From: Deltaproteobacteria bacterium
Lineage (GTDB): Bacteria; Desulfobacterota; Desulfobacteria; Desulfobacterales; UBA11574
Assembly: GCA_019313025.1 (NCBI GenBank)
Contig: JAFDCA010000237.1
Coordinates: forward strand, 1 to 24,327
Direction of reading: 5' to 3'
Length of the DNA stretch: 24,327 bases
The position numbers were made by a program, and so were the translations under genes. The notes under the pieces were generated by a model. That model was not told where the DNA came from. It saw only the letters and a list, made by a program, of their open reading frames with translations, and did no database searches. Each line of letters opens with the position of its first letter. Position 1 is the first letter of the stretch. Shown here piece after piece: positions 14,930-24,327 of this stretch.

Positions 14930-15439
14930 ACTTCCTCTAACAGAACAAGCATATCAAGAACGACCCACGGTGAATGCTTGAAACATCATCCGTGTTACTT
15001 TGGATGAATGGGCAACCGTATATTTTTTAAATTTCTAACTAAGTACAACTCTTTTGGGGAAAGCAACACCTGCTAAATTTAAAAGGTTTCTCAGAGAAGT
15101 TTAAAAGGAACTCGTCAAGAACCGAATGCAGCAAAAAAGTCGAAGTTAAAAGGTTATTTATGCCGACAAAATGTAGGATTAACATGCAAAAATCATGCAG
15201 AATCAAAGAATTAATTTGCATGCTTAAATTTCAAGTAGTTACTTTAACAGCATAACAATGAAGACAACAAATTATGGCACAAACACCATAATTGTTGTTA
15301 CATTTTTTTTTTTTTTTTTAATTAGGGTAATAGTTAAAACAGGAAAAATGATGGAATAAAACGGGATGGATTAATGCGGTCTATTAAGACGTTCATATAA
15401 TACATGGTGGGTTTTTCACTATCTTACACTTACAAAAAT
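14930..15439. other. Intergenic region, 510 nt, AT-rich
   Basis: No convincing protein gene; a 60-codon minus-strand ORF (15039-15221) lacks a ribosome binding site and is poor in normal protein features. The region should hold the PEP-CTERM promoter, but no good -35/-10 pair was found. CATGCAAA (15183-15190) and TTTGCATG (15215-15222) are inverted arms. AAATTTAAAAGG, AAGTTTAAAAGG and AAGTTAAAAGG occur in tandem near 15074-15154. A plus-strand hairpin with a long T-run closes the region, so an untranslated plus-strand RNA is possible. Confidence 0.5.
15264..15319 (+). terminator. Plus-strand hairpin with 17-T tract
   Basis: ACAACAAATTATGG (15264-15277) pairs with CCATAATTGTTGT (15286-15298) except one bulged A, over an 8-nt loop. 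ACA precedes it and TACA then T17 (15303-15319) follow. It looks like an intrinsic terminator on the plus strand, yet no plus-strand gene lies upstream within 10 kb. Confidence 0.55.
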
Positions 15440-16735
15440 TTAGTCTGTCCTAACTCGTTCCAAAAGATCGAGAGAAGATGCCAGAATGTTGTTCCTGAAT
15501 TTGTACTTAAGGGCGGTTATAAGCATCTCGGGCTGAATGACCCTGTTCATTTTGGCAAGGACGATTAAGGCAGCCAAAGCCCAGTCAGCGGATTTGATTT
15601 TTAGTGATTTTAGGTCTGGTTGAAAAATCTCGGCGTCACAGGATGGAATGAAAACCCCGGGAGCCTGAAGAATCAGAACCGAATTGTCCAGCGAATCAAA
15701 AAGGTGTTTCCGGCGATCCACCCCTTCCTGGCTCAACGCCAGTATAACATCCGGCTGTTCGATGCCTGTGTAACCGATTGTATGTGGAGACAAAATCACC
15801 TCTGTTATAGAAGGTCCCCTAAGAACGGTGATGTCGTATTCATTTTTTTGAGTGGTTTGAAACCCGGCAGTAAGCCCTGCCAGGCACAAGATTTCACCGG
15901 CGGTGATGATCCGCTGACCAGCACTACCCAGAATAATAACGCCCATTCTTATGCGTTCAATAGGATCGAATTGCGCCGTTATTTTCTCAGGCGGCGAAAC
16001 CTGTCTTTGACCGTCAGCCAGTGCTCTGTAGTGATGTCCATATTCTTCTCTTAAGTTTTCAATAACCGGGCTTTTAATCGGCGGCATTTTGGCGAGGCGC
16101 TCTTCAATGATCTGTGGCGAGAGTTTGTTGCGTTGGGTGTAACGCCCCGGACATATTCCCCAGATATCAAGGATAGAAAAACCGTTAAAACGAATGGCAT
16201 TTTCTATCTCTTCGGAAAGATTTTTTGCATATCCGGAACAGCGTTTGACATAGGCAGCCCCTGCCGATGCTGCAATCCGGCATATATCAAAAGGAAGTTC
16301 CAGGCGGTTTAAAAAGCCGGACCCTACCTGGGCGGTCGATGGCGTGGTTGCCGAAAACTGCCCGCCGGTCATCCCGAAATTGAAGTTGTTCAAAACCAAA
16401 AGTGTCAAATCAAGATTGCGACGGCATGCAGAAAGAACATGGGCGCCTCCGATACCCAGGCCCCCGTCTCCCATGGTTACGATGACATGAAGATGGGGTT
16501 GGGCCATTTTCAAACCGGCGGCATAAATTAGTGCCCTACCGTGAAGGCCATGAAATGCATGGGTGTTAAAAAAGGTGTCAAAAAGTCCTGAACATCCAAT
16601 GTCAGTGACAATAACAATTTCTTCTCCTTTCAACCCCATGTTCAGAAAAGCCCGGTCGAGGGTTTGGGTTATCCGGTCATGAGAGCACCCCGGACAGAAA
16701 ACCGGCGGCCTGTTTTTGTTCAACAAACTACCCAT
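15440..16735 (-). CDS. 2-oxoacid:ferredoxin oxidoreductase, fused beta-gamma subunit
   Basis: A 431-aa protein joining two subunits. Residues about 1-235 are the thiamine-diphosphate beta part: FCPGCSH near 14-20, TDIGCSGLFD, and the GDGG...NNFNFGMTGG cofactor motif. Residues about 250-431 resemble the gamma part, with VIILGSAGQRIITAGEILCLAGL and SEVILS-like and PDVILALSQEG segments. Such enzymes oxidise a 2-oxoacid with CoA, passing electrons to ferredoxin. The start overlaps the alpha gene stop by 8 nt, so the two are coupled. No ferredoxin-like delta subunit is near, so electrons may go directly to an external ferredoxin. The substrate (2-oxoglutarate, branched-chain or aromatic) cannot be told. 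Nothing with a strong terminator follows on this strand. Confidence 0.88.
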   Translation of the reverse strand: MGSLLNKNRPPVFCPGCSHDRITQTLDRAFLNMGLKGEEIVIVTDIGCSGLFDTFFNTHAFHGLHGRALIYAAGLKMAQPHLHVIVTMGDGGLGIGGAHVLSACRRNLDLTLLVLNNFNFGMTGGQFSATTPSTAQVGSGFLNRLELPFDICRIAASAGAAYVKRCSGYAKNLSEEIENAIRFNGFSILDIWGICPGRYTQRNKLSPQIIEERLAKMPPIKSPVIENLREEYGHHYRALADGQRQVSPPEKITAQFDPIERIRMGVIILGSAGQRIITAGEILCLAGLTAGFQTTQKNEYDITVLRGPSITEVILSPHTIGYTGIEQPDVILALSQEGVDRRKHLFDSLDNSVLILQAPGVFIPSCDAEIFQPDLKSLKIKSADWALAALIVLAKMNRVIQPEMLITALKYKFRNNILASSLDLLERVRTD

Positions 16736-17849
16736 TAATCAAAGCCTCCGCTATCTGGCCCGGGGATATCAAACGTCCGTCCATTCGACCCAGAAAATCG
16801 ATGGTTTTATCTGGCAAAATCCGTTCTATTTCTCGAACATACTGTCCGAGATTCATTTCCGCCACAACCACACGCTGAACATGCTTCGCTTTTTCTTTAA
16901 TTAATTCTTCAGGCACCGGCCACAAGGTTTTTAGAATCAGAAGCGAAATGGGATTTCCCGAATTTTTACATGCATGGTACACATCACGGGCAGCCCGAGC
17001 AGTAATTCCATATGTCAAAAGTAGTGTGTCCGCATCTTTTTCCAGAACAAATTCGTGATAACTGAATCTTTCCACATTAGAAATCAGCTTGGTTTTGAGT
17101 CTTTGCTGGACTCGGGTAATTTCATCGGAATCGGTGGTGATATAGCCGTCTTCCCCGTGAGTCGAAGAGGTCTGACGAACGACCACATCTCCGCCAATGG
17201 GTAAAAAATATGGCGCTTTGCTTTCCGGAGGTACTTCAAAAGGAATAAACGGCTTTCCAGTTGGGGGAGGGGTGCGTTCTATAACTTTGGGTATATCTAT
17301 GGCATCCATGTTGAGATTTTCACGGGTCATGGCAATCTCTTTGTTGGAAGCGATAAATACGGGACACCTATATTCTTCGGCAAGATTAAACGCTCTGATG
17401 GTCAGCGAATAACAGTCGCCAGCATCCACAGGGGCCAATACAATAACAGGCAATCCTCCGCTGTTGCCCCAGCGTAAAAACTGAATATCACCGTCAGCGC
17501 CCAAAGTTGCCGACCCGGTGGAAGGGCCGAGCCGCTGGACATCCACAATGACAATGGGAATTTCACTTCCAATAGCAAAAGAAATATGCTCACTATAAAG
17601 ACTGATACCCGGTCCTGATGTGGCGGTCATGGCCTTCAAGCCCCCCATGGACGCCCCTAAACAGTAGCCTATGGATGCGATTTCATCTTCACCCTGAAGG
17701 CAGACGCCTCCCAGCGGTGGAAGAAGCTTGAGCATGGTATTAAATATGGTTGTTGCCGGAGTGATGGGATACCCGGCAAAAAAACGGCATCCTGAAACAA
17801 CCGCCCCCCACGCGATGGCTTCATTTCCTTCCATGAGATAAAACCCCAT
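16728..17849 (-). CDS. 2-oxoacid:ferredoxin oxidoreductase, alpha subunit (KorA-like)
   Basis: A 373-aa protein with the KorA/PorA pattern: EGNEAIAWGAV at the start, GYPITPATTI, GEDEIASIGYCLGASMGG, ATSGPGISLYSEH and QRLGPSTGSAT (which helps bind TPP and the acyl group). Residues about 250-370 form the transketolase C-terminal-like part, with TYGITARAARDV and VAEMNLGQYVREIER. It pairs with the fused beta-gamma subunit downstream; the stop overlaps that gene by 8 nt. ATG at 17849 is used because GGAG lies 7 nt upstream and the match to the family begins there; a longer frame to 17912 is unsupported. It starts 83 nt after the cyclophilin gene and may share its transcript. Confidence 0.9.
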   Translation of the reverse strand: MGFYLMEGNEAIAWGAVVSGCRFFAGYPITPATTIFNTMLKLLPPLGGVCLQGEDEIASIGYCLGASMGGLKAMTATSGPGISLYSEHISFAIGSEIPIVIVDVQRLGPSTGSATLGADGDIQFLRWGNSGGLPVIVLAPVDAGDCYSLTIRAFNLAEEYRCPVFIASNKEIAMTRENLNMDAIDIPKVIERTPPPTGKPFIPFEVPPESKAPYFLPIGGDVVVRQTSSTHGEDGYITTDSDEITRVQQRLKTKLISNVERFSYHEFVLEKDADTLLLTYGITARAARDVYHACKNSGNPISLLILKTLWPVPEELIKEKAKHVQRVVVAEMNLGQYVREIERILPDKTIDFLGRMDGRLISPGQIAEALING

Positions 17850-17932
17850 TTTATTTCTCCAACGCCATATTAGCCCTACATCAAAGGCTATATCACAAGT
17901 TTCACGGCCCAATGGTCATGTCAATTCATACG

Positions 17933-18772
17933 CTAGGAAGATGCTTTTCGATGAATGGAAATAATTTTCACATCTTCAACCGGTTTTTTCCCTGAATCGA
18001 CTTTGACCGCTCCGATCTTATCCACCACATCCATTCCCTTTACCACTTTTCCAAAAACGGTATGTTTACCGGTGAGCCAGTCTGTATCGATCATATTAAT
18101 AAAAAACTGTGATCCATTGGTATTGGGACCTGCATTGGCCATGGCCAGCGAGCCGCGTACCGGCGGATGCTCTGATCCATTTTTGGAATAGACATAACCC
18201 ATATTTTCGTAAGCCTCCTTTAAGGTCAGGCTATCGAGCCTGGCCTCGACCTCTTTTTTTCTTTGATCAAGTTCTTCTTGTGATTTGATATTCATCGCTT
18301 GAAATAGAGGCATCAGAAGGTTTCGCTGATATTCTTCCTGACTGCGAATCATTAAAAAACGATGAGGCCCCTTCTGGGGATCGAACGCCTTTATTTTATC
18401 CAATCCAAGGGCTGTGGCATCGATTTCATCGGCAAATGTATAGCCCGGCCCACCCTGTCCATTACCCAAAGGACAACCGCCTTGAATCATGAAATTTTGG
18501 ATGACCCTGTGAAAAATCAGACCGTTGTAATAGGGTCGTTTAATCTTTTTGCCGGTCTTAACATCCTGAAATTCTTTGGTGCCCTCCGCCAGACCAATAA
18601 AATTTTCAACCGTTTTTGAGGTTTCGTTCTGAAACAGTTCCACTTCAATGTCTCCAAGAGTTGTTTGAATGACATACACGGGATTCTCCTTTTGTTTTTT
18701 TTCACCGGTCCATCCGATCCCGGCCGTTAAGATGCACAACATCATTCCGATTGTCAGGGTTACATTTCTCAT
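17933..18772 (-). CDS. Exported cyclophilin-type peptidyl-prolyl isomerase with insertion
   Basis: A 279-aa protein. Residues 1-22 are a signal peptide ([10 protein letters not shown], hydrophobic core); no lipobox. The cyclophilin fold has FHRV (R89 catalytic), FMIQGG, and QFFINMID (Q222, F223), with H237 in the later GKHTVFG. Between FADEI (residue 117) and [10 protein letters not shown] (206) sits a charged, mostly helical insertion of roughly 80 residues, absent from E. coli PpiB. It likely catalyses proline isomerisation during folding of periplasmic proteins. AAGGA lies 10 nt before the ATG. It lies upstream of the oxidoreductase genes on the same strand. The insertion may give substrate binding or a lid. 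Confidence 0.9.
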   Translation of the reverse strand: MRNVTLTIGMMLCILTAGIGWTGEKKQKENPVYVIQTTLGDIEVELFQNETSKTVENFIGLAEGTKEFQDVKTGKKIKRPYYNGLIFHRVIQNFMIQGGCPLGNGQGGPGYTFADEIDATALGLDKIKAFDPQKGPHRFLMIRSQEEYQRNLLMPLFQAMNIKSQEELDQRKKEVEARLDSLTLKEAYENMGYVYSKNGSEHPPVRGSLAMANAGPNTNGSQFFINMIDTDWLTGKHTVFGKVVKGMDVVDKIGAVKVDSGKKPVEDVKIISIHRKASS

Positions 18773-19257
18773 TTAATAAAAATCCTTTCCTTGGTTTATG
18801 AGGTCCGGGGGTTTTTATTTGTTAAATCGCTCCATAGATAATCGAATTTTTACAAACGAAACTCCCGGTTCCTCAGATGTATAAAAGGGCGCTTTAAAAT
18901 TCAAGGTAACACATATCGATATCAAGATCGCTTTAAAGAGTCTATGAAAAAAACTATTTTGATTCTCATTCATTCCGACAAGACATGAATGCGCTTTACA
19001 AGGCTTTGGCTGTTATTATATTGGGTTAATGAATAAATGTTGGTTTTTGACGGTTTGAGAATTGTTTTTTAAAACCCAACCCCGAAAAGCAGGAAAAGTT
19101 TTTATCGCGAAAGCTCGAACGGCCGAAAACGCCAAAAATATAATCATAAAATTAATGCTTTCCCTGTTTCTTGTTTTCGTGATTGTTTTTATTTCTTGCC
19201 ACAAAAGACATTAAATTTATCATTAAGAGACTTGAAGCCAAAAAGGAAAATTTTACG
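18773..19257. other. Divergent intergenic region, 485 nt
   Basis: It separates the cyclophilin (minus) and lipoprotein (plus) genes. A long leader hairpin lies near the cyclophilin. A possible minus-strand promoter is TTGAAT (18904-18899), 17 nt, TACATC (18881-18876); a possible plus-strand one is TTGACG (19047-19052), 17 nt, TAAAAC (19070-19075). Both are weak. CGCTTTAAA occurs twice (near 18890 and 18929). A minus-strand ORF at 19016-19204 is not supported. Confidence 0.45.
18805..18868 (-). promoter_or_regulatory. Hairpin in the cyclophilin mRNA leader
   Basis: CCGGGAGTTT and GTTTGT (18868-18852) can pair with ACAAA and AAACCCCCGG (18821-18805), with a few mismatches, across a loop of about 30 nt. 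It ends just before the ribosome binding site. It may affect translation or mRNA stability. Read by eye. Confidence 0.4.
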
Positions 19258-20244
19258 ATGATTTTTAAACATCTTCGCATATCGATGCTGGGTGTGTTTC
19301 TTATCCTTTCAGCATGCGCACATCATCAAGAATTACCTTTTGAAACAATAAAGACACTCTATCAGGGCCAGGATGCAAACCGCAGCCTTATCGTTCAGCA
19401 AACGCCTTTTTTTCTCACCCATAACAGCGCATCCACTTACAACCGAATTGGTCGGCCTTCTGCCAGATTTGATGATCAGGGAAACGAGCAGATCTATGTA
19501 AACACCGAACATCCGGTTATCTATTATCTAAAACGCCACTTTACCACCTCAAAGGGACAATATACCAATTTGATTTACCGGGTTCATTTCCCAAAGGTGC
19601 CTTTTAGTTTGATTCCTTTTCATCTTACCGCCGGGGAAAATGTCGGACTCATGGTGGTCATTACCCTTGATGCTGTTCAAAGGCCGGTTCTGGTAACCAC
19701 TGTCGGCACTTGCGGTTGTTATCAATCTATCGTTCCAACATCCTTTTTGCCCCGTGATGCCCTGCCGTTGAAATGGCAGGATAAACCGGTCAACGTTTAC
19801 GGAGAAATATTACCGTCTCGCCTGAACTTCAAAAATGTGGAAAATCCCTCCTTGTTAATTCACATAAGACCCAACGTTCACCGGGTAATGGATCTGGAAA
19901 TTGTGGACAAACAGGAAATAAAAAAATCCCGTCATTTTATGATCATACCTGCCGCCTTAGCACCCATGCAGGAACTGGAAAGCATTCCCATAAACAGTGG
20001 TACAACTAGTTTTTTTTATAATAAGGGCGTCTTGAAAGGCCACGTCAAGGGATCGGTAAAGCCCTGGGAGTCTCTCTTTATGAGTCTATTGAGCCTCGAT
20101 TTTTTCGTGGGAACCGATAAAGTCTATGCGGACAGGAAAGAAACGGGCAATCCTTTTTATACCAGCATTAAACCCTGGAATCGTAAAACCTCTGATATGT
20201 GGGATTTTGCGACATTTCTCAAGTTCTGGGGCTGGAGATTATAA
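19258..20244 (+). CDS. Lipoprotein of unknown function
   Basis: A 328-aa protein that I do not recognise. Residues 1-20 form a lipoprotein signal with the box LSAC (C20), then HHQELP. It has a TCGCY segment mid-protein (VGTCGCYQSI) and a long C-terminal half rich in aromatic residues (WNRKTSDMWDF, KFWGWRL). The frame opens 25 codons earlier, but ATG at 19258 is used because the signal peptide begins there and AAGGA lies 10 nt upstream. No catalytic motif is seen. It is transcribed away from the cyclophilin gene and probably alone. Location is the periplasmic face of the inner or outer membrane; no Asp at +2 favours the outer membrane. Confidence 0.8.
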   Translation: MIFKHLRISMLGVFLILSACAHHQELPFETIKTLYQGQDANRSLIVQQTPFFLTHNSASTYNRIGRPSARFDDQGNEQIYVNTEHPVIYYLKRHFTTSKGQYTNLIYRVHFPKVPFSLIPFHLTAGENVGLMVVITLDAVQRPVLVTTVGTCGCYQSIVPTSFLPRDALPLKWQDKPVNVYGEILPSRLNFKNVENPSLLIHIRPNVHRVMDLEIVDKQEIKKSRHFMIIPAALAPMQELESIPINSGTTSFFYNKGVLKGHVKGSVKPWESLFMSLLSLDFFVGTDKVYADRKETGNPFYTSIKPWNRKTSDMWDFATFLKFWGWRL

Positions 20245-20315
20245 GTGCGAACCCAAGCTTTGCTCCCAAATATGGGGAAAAAATCTTAAGAGCGGCAGGC
20301 CTAAACAAACTTTGA

Positions 20316-20419
20316 CTGGAAGAATGGAATATTGGGAATAAGATTAAAGTTTGCCTGAATAATTGGTTAATAAATCCTTTAAACCCATCATTCCATTACT
20401 CCAATATTCCAACACTCCC
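20316..20419. repeat. TGGAATATTGG inverted intergenic repeat
   Basis: GGAATGG-type motifs occur as AATGGAATATTGGGAAT (20323-20339) and, reversed, ATTCCATTACTCCAATATTCC (20390-20410). They share the 11-mer TGGAATATTGG in opposite orientation. Such AT-rich iterations occur between genes in many Desulfobacterota; I treat this as intergenic repeat or 3'-end hairpin. Confidence 0.5.
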
Positions 20420-20476
20420 ACGTAACTTTTCCCGCCCCGCTAAACGCTGGTAACGTTGATGAAAAATAGCCCTTGT

Positions 20477-20899
20477 TTATTCAGATGAGGGTTTGGTTTT
20501 CTCTGATCCTTTTTTCAACTTTTCTTCCAGTTCAGCAAAAAGTGCTTTCTGTTTTTCTGCCTGTTTGGCCTGAAAAGATTCTATTTTTTTCGAAAAATCT
20601 TTCTTTGAATCTTTAAATTTCTTAAGCGCCTCTTCAAGCTTGTCTTCCTTTTTGTCCTTAGGAATTTCTTCTATTTTCAAATGGTCTTTGATAAACAGAT
20701 GTTCTTCAAAGGCGCCTTCGACCACGTCAATGATCCCTAACTCTTTTAGTTTTTTACAGATGAGGTTGCCTTGTTCCATAGAAAACGATAGGGTTTTGCA
20801 AATCTCAGTCAATGACGGATGTTTTGAGTTTTTATGGATGAATATCCTTATGGCTGAAACCACAAGATGTGCGTTGGAATAAAAATCAGAATGTTGCAT
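20477..20899 (-). CDS. Winged-helix plus coiled-coil protein, unknown role
   Basis: A 140-aa protein. Residues about 5-70 look like a MarR/Lrp-style winged helix-turn-helix: a helix with VVSAIRIFI, then HPSLTEICKTLSFSMEQGNLICKKLKELGIIDVV, in which the recognition helix would be QGNLICKKLKELG. From residue 78 it is a long Lys/Glu coiled coil (KKEDKLEEALKKFKDSKKDFSKKIESF and on). Such proteins are frequent in sulfate reducers, but no function is known to me. It lies divergent from eno with about 208 nt between; a role in regulating the neighbour is possible but not shown. No good ribosome binding site precedes the ATG. Confidence 0.7.
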   Translation of the reverse strand: MQHSDFYSNAHLVVSAIRIFIHKNSKHPSLTEICKTLSFSMEQGNLICKKLKELGIIDVVEGAFEEHLFIKDHLKIEEIPKDKKEDKLEEALKKFKDSKKDFSKKIESFQAKQAEKQKALFAELEEKLKKGSEKTKPSSE

Positions 20900-20972
20900 A
20901 ACGGTTCAATCCGGTGAAACAGGCTTTTTTTATTGAAAATCAAAAATTAAAAAAATATCGTATTTCCGCTTC

Positions 20973-21001
20973 TTGACATTAAATTATTAGAAGAGTAACA
21001 T
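20973..21001 (+). promoter_or_regulatory. Sigma-70 promoter of eno
   Basis: TTGACA (20973-20978), a 17-nt spacer and TAACAT (20996-21001) match consensus at 6/6 and 4/6. Start of RNA would be near 21008, giving a leader of about 100 nt before eno. Confidence 0.8.
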
Positions 21002-21107
21002 CTATCCCAAAATTGTCAAGCTGCAAAAATATACATGCATGGCAAGACGTTGCACAAAATTTCGGGCAATCACAAAACCAGCCAAAAAACACACACAGGA
21101 GGGACGC

Positions 21108-22376
21108 ATGACCGAAATAATTGAAATCAAAGCAAGGGAAATTCTCGATTCCAGAGGCAATCCGACAATTGAATCAGACGTCTATGTTGCTTGCGGTGCC
21201 ATTGGTCGTGCTGCCGTCCCATCCGGCGCTTCTACAGGAAAACGTGAAGCCTTGGAGCTTCGTAACAAGCGATCAAAGAGGTATGGGGGCAAAAGCGTTG
21301 TCACTGCCGTTAATAATGTAATGGATAAAATTGCCCCTGCTGTTCAAGGAATGGATGCCGCAGACCAAATCGCATTAGACAACGTAATGATCAAGCTGGA
21401 TGGCACGTCCAATAAGTCAAAACTCGGAGCAAATGCAATCCTTAGCGTATCGATGGCGGCTGCCAGAGCCGCTGCCCATGCTTATGGATTGCCGCTTTAC
21501 AGATATCTGGGAGGAATGAATGCCCGGCGGCTGCCCCTTCCCATGATGAACGTCATCAACGGGGGTGCCCATGCTGCCAACAATCTTGACATACAAGAAT
21601 TTATGATCGTACCCGTAGGTGCAAAATCCATCACTCAAGCCGTTCAAATGGGAGCAGAAACATTTCAAAGCCTAAAAAAAATTCTAAAAGACAAGAGGCT
21701 CAATACCGCTGTGGGTGACGAGGGCGGTTTTGCTCCGGATTTTGCATCTCATGAAGAAGCCATTCAGTTTATCATCAGGGCCATCGAATCTGCCGGTTAC
21801 AAACCGGGAAGTGATATCGGGTTGGCTTTGGATTCCGCTGCCAGCGAATTTTACAAAAAAGGAAAATATCTCCTTCAATCAGAAAATAGAGAACTGACCG
21901 CTGAAGCACTCATCGATTACTATCAGACGTTAATTGATAAATATCCGATTCTTTCTATAGAAGACGGTCTTTCAGAGCAGGATTGGGAAGGTTGGGCGCT
22001 GATGACAGATCGGCTGGAAGGATCCATACAAATCGTCGGCGATGATATATTTGTCACCAACCCCAAAATCTTCAAAAAAGGGATCGAAGAAGGCATCGCC
22101 AACTCCATCCTGATAAAGTTGAATCAGATCGGAACGGTCACCGAAACTCTCGATACCATTGAGATGGCAAAGCAATCCGGATATACCACTGTCATTTCTC
22201 ACAGATCCGGCGAAACGGAAGATACCTTTATTTCAGATTTTGTTGTGGGAATCAGCGGTGGTCAGATAAAAACAGGTTCCATGTCCCGCAGCGATCGTAT
22301 TGCGAAATACAACCAGCTCATGCGGATTGAAGAAGAGCTCGGAGAAGGCGCAATTTTTGAAGACGAAATACTGTAA
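21108..22376 (+). CDS. eno: Enolase
   Basis: Enolase interconverts 2-phosphoglycerate and phosphoenolpyruvate in glycolysis and gluconeogenesis. The 422-aa protein has [13 protein letters not shown] (39-52), Mg ligands D242, E285 (SIEDGL) and D312 (GDDIF), GDEGGFAP with E205, the catalytic Lys K337 (LIKLNQ), H365 (SHRSGET), and K388 in [11 protein letters not shown] at 21108 is chosen because AGGAGG lies 5 nt upstream; the frame open to 21039 adds an implausible basic 23-residue leader. Length is normal. It has its own promoter and is followed by the 22432 gene after 55 nt, with no terminator between. Confidence 0.97.
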   Translation: MTEIIEIKAREILDSRGNPTIESDVYVACGAIGRAAVPSGASTGKREALELRNKRSKRYGGKSVVTAVNNVMDKIAPAVQGMDAADQIALDNVMIKLDGTSNKSKLGANAILSVSMAAARAAAHAYGLPLYRYLGGMNARRLPLPMMNVINGGAHAANNLDIQEFMIVPVGAKSITQAVQMGAETFQSLKKILKDKRLNTAVGDEGGFAPDFASHEEAIQFIIRAIESAGYKPGSDIGLALDSAASEFYKKGKYLLQSENRELTAEALIDYYQTLIDKYPILSIEDGLSEQDWEGWALMTDRLEGSIQIVGDDIFVTNPKIFKKGIEEGIANSILIKLNQIGTVTETLDTIEMAKQSGYTTVISHRSGETEDTFISDFVVGISGGQIKTGSMSRSDRIAKYNQLMRIEEELGEGAIFEDEIL

Positions 22377-22431
22377 ATGTTGTTCCAAGAAATATAAAAT
22401 ACCAAACAAGGCTGTTGTTCTTTAAATTGGG

Positions 22432-23274
22432 ATGTCATACTTTCTGAGAAAACTGTTTGCCATTTTTTTCTGTCTCGCGACATTAGGACTTCAGCATACC
22501 TCTCTAAATGCCTATGTTCTGCCGGGTCCCTACCTTTTGAAATTAATGACCCAAAACCTCGGTGTTGTCCAGCGTCTCATGGTGACTCAAAAATTGATTC
22601 AACATGGCGGCAACCCGAACATGGGTGCCAATGAACTTAATGAAACATTAAAGTTCATTTTCCCGGAAAAATTTCGCTCGGACATCGTCTCAGAAAACAT
22701 TCAAAGAATTCGCATTTTATCAGACAGCATCATATTCACGGTTATTGATGGAAAAATTTCAGATGAACCTGAAAATTTATATGATCATTACAAGGATCTT
22801 ATCCTTTTTAGATCCAGAGAAATTCTTCAAGAACGATTGTCAAATCTTGGCGTGGATGTAAAGGTTACAAGCCTGGGTCGTTTTCAAGGCACACCGGCTT
22901 ACGTTTTAGGCGCCGAATATCCGGATGAAACGTCGTCTCAAGTATGGCTGGACAAAAAAACTTTCCTCCCTTTTCGCTGGATAATGACAGGCAACGCCAC
23001 ACAAAATCTTGAAGTTTTGTATCTCGATTGGAAAAAATCAAATAAAATCTGGTATCCAATGCGGATCGAATTTTTTTCAAATGGGAACTTGGTCCGAGAA
23101 ATACATGTTCAGGACATCAAAGCGAACCCTTCTTTCGAGCCGGATATTTTTGATATCCAAAAACTTAAATCGCGCTATCCTCAGGATGCCCCTGTTGAAC
23201 CGAAAAATGACGGTAAAAAAGAACTGGATGAAGTTCAAATGACCATTGAAGAATTCAAAAAAATATATAAATAA
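22432..23274 (+). CDS. Exported protein, possibly LolA-like
   Basis: A 280-aa protein with a signal peptide (MSYFLRKLFAIFFCLATLGL, cleavage likely after SLNA near residue 27). The mature part is a beta-rich sequence with LDKKTFLPFRW near 178-190, resembling the outer-membrane lipoprotein-sorting or LolA-type fold, in which a substrate enters a half-barrel; this family guess is from the pattern only. The C-terminus is charged (PVEPKNDGKKELDEVQ). The start ATG has no strong Shine-Dalgarno sequence. It lies 55 nt after eno and 42 nt before pyrG in the same direction, so it probably shares their transcript. Confidence 0.75.
   Translation: MSYFLRKLFAIFFCLATLGLQHTSLNAYVLPGPYLLKLMTQNLGVVQRLMVTQKLIQHGGNPNMGANELNETLKFIFPEKFRSDIVSENIQRIRILSDSIIFTVIDGKISDEPENLYDHYKDLILFRSREILQERLSNLGVDVKVTSLGRFQGTPAYVLGAEYPDETSSQVWLDKKTFLPFRWIMTGNATQNLEVLYLDWKKSNKIWYPMRIEFFSNGNLVREIHVQDIKANPSFEPDIFDIQKLKSRYPQDAPVEPKNDGKKELDEVQMTIEEFKKIYK

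Positions 23275-24327
<1,053 letters not shown>

Noticed and set aside
15039..15221. 60-aa minus-strand ORF upstream of the PEP-CTERM gene
   Set aside because: AT-rich, no ribosome binding site and no protein-like pattern.
19016..19204. 62-aa minus-strand ORF between cyclophilin and lipoprotein genes
   Set aside because: No start signal; hydrophobic stretch arises from AT-rich sequence.
20316..20419. CRISPR-like or mobile element end
   Set aside because: Only a pair of imperfect AT-rich inverted copies, with no spacers, no cas genes and no transposase nearby.
21039..21107. N-terminal extension of enolase
   Set aside because: AGGAGG before the internal ATG and family alignment place the start at 21108.

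Overview
The window looks like chromosomal DNA from a strictly anaerobic, probably sulfate-reducing, member of the Desulfobacterota (former Deltaproteobacteria). The signs are a selenocysteine-containing SelD, the futalosine route to menaquinone, a 2-oxoacid:ferredoxin oxidoreductase, a PEP-CTERM protein and a small Arg-rich RRSGxDRR protein. This placement is inferred from gene content. I saw no rRNA, tRNA, CRISPR array, transposase or phage gene.

Layout. (a) 1-2854, minus strand: a MauE/DoxX-like membrane protein, an exported rhodanese, a strong hairpin, a C_GCAxxG_C_C redox protein and selD, which runs off the left edge. selD has an in-frame UGA (Sec) at codon 20 followed by a SECIS-like hairpin, so a standard gene caller would miss or truncate it. 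(b) 3195-5245, plus strand: a small membrane protein and an EHD/dynamin-like membrane GTPase. (c) 5611-5814, plus strand: a 67-aa Cys-rich DUF6485-type protein. (d) 5851-13469, minus strand: a menaquinone operon behind a good sigma-70 promoter, in the order mqnL-mqnP-mqnM-mqnE-mqnA-mqnC-mqnD-mqnB. It covers chorismate to the decarboxylated, prenylated naphthoquinol and lacks only the final methyltransferase. mqnL (ubiD-like) is broken into two ORFs that meet at TAGTG. (e) 13636-14478, minus strand: an HhH plus DEDD exonuclease-like protein. (f) 14532-14929, minus strand: a 64-aa PEP-CTERM protein with almost no cargo, then a 49-aa RRSGxDRR-repeat ORF, then an intrinsic terminator. (g) 15440-18772, minus strand: a fused beta-gamma 2-oxoacid:ferredoxin oxidoreductase subunit, its alpha subunit, and an exported cyclophilin with a large insertion. 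(h) 19258-20244, plus strand: an unknown lipoprotein; then 20477-20899, minus strand: a winged-helix/coiled-coil protein. (i) 21108 to the right edge, plus strand: eno behind a clear promoter, an exported protein of uncertain, possibly LolA-like, fold, and the start of pyrG.

The best candidates for something under-described are the mini PEP-CTERM/RRSGxDRR pair, the Sec-SelD with its sulfur/redox neighbours, the split mqnL, and the EHD-like GTPase paired with a small membrane protein. Functions of conserved enzymes rest on motifs read in the translations. Roles for the small and orphan genes are inference and are marked so.
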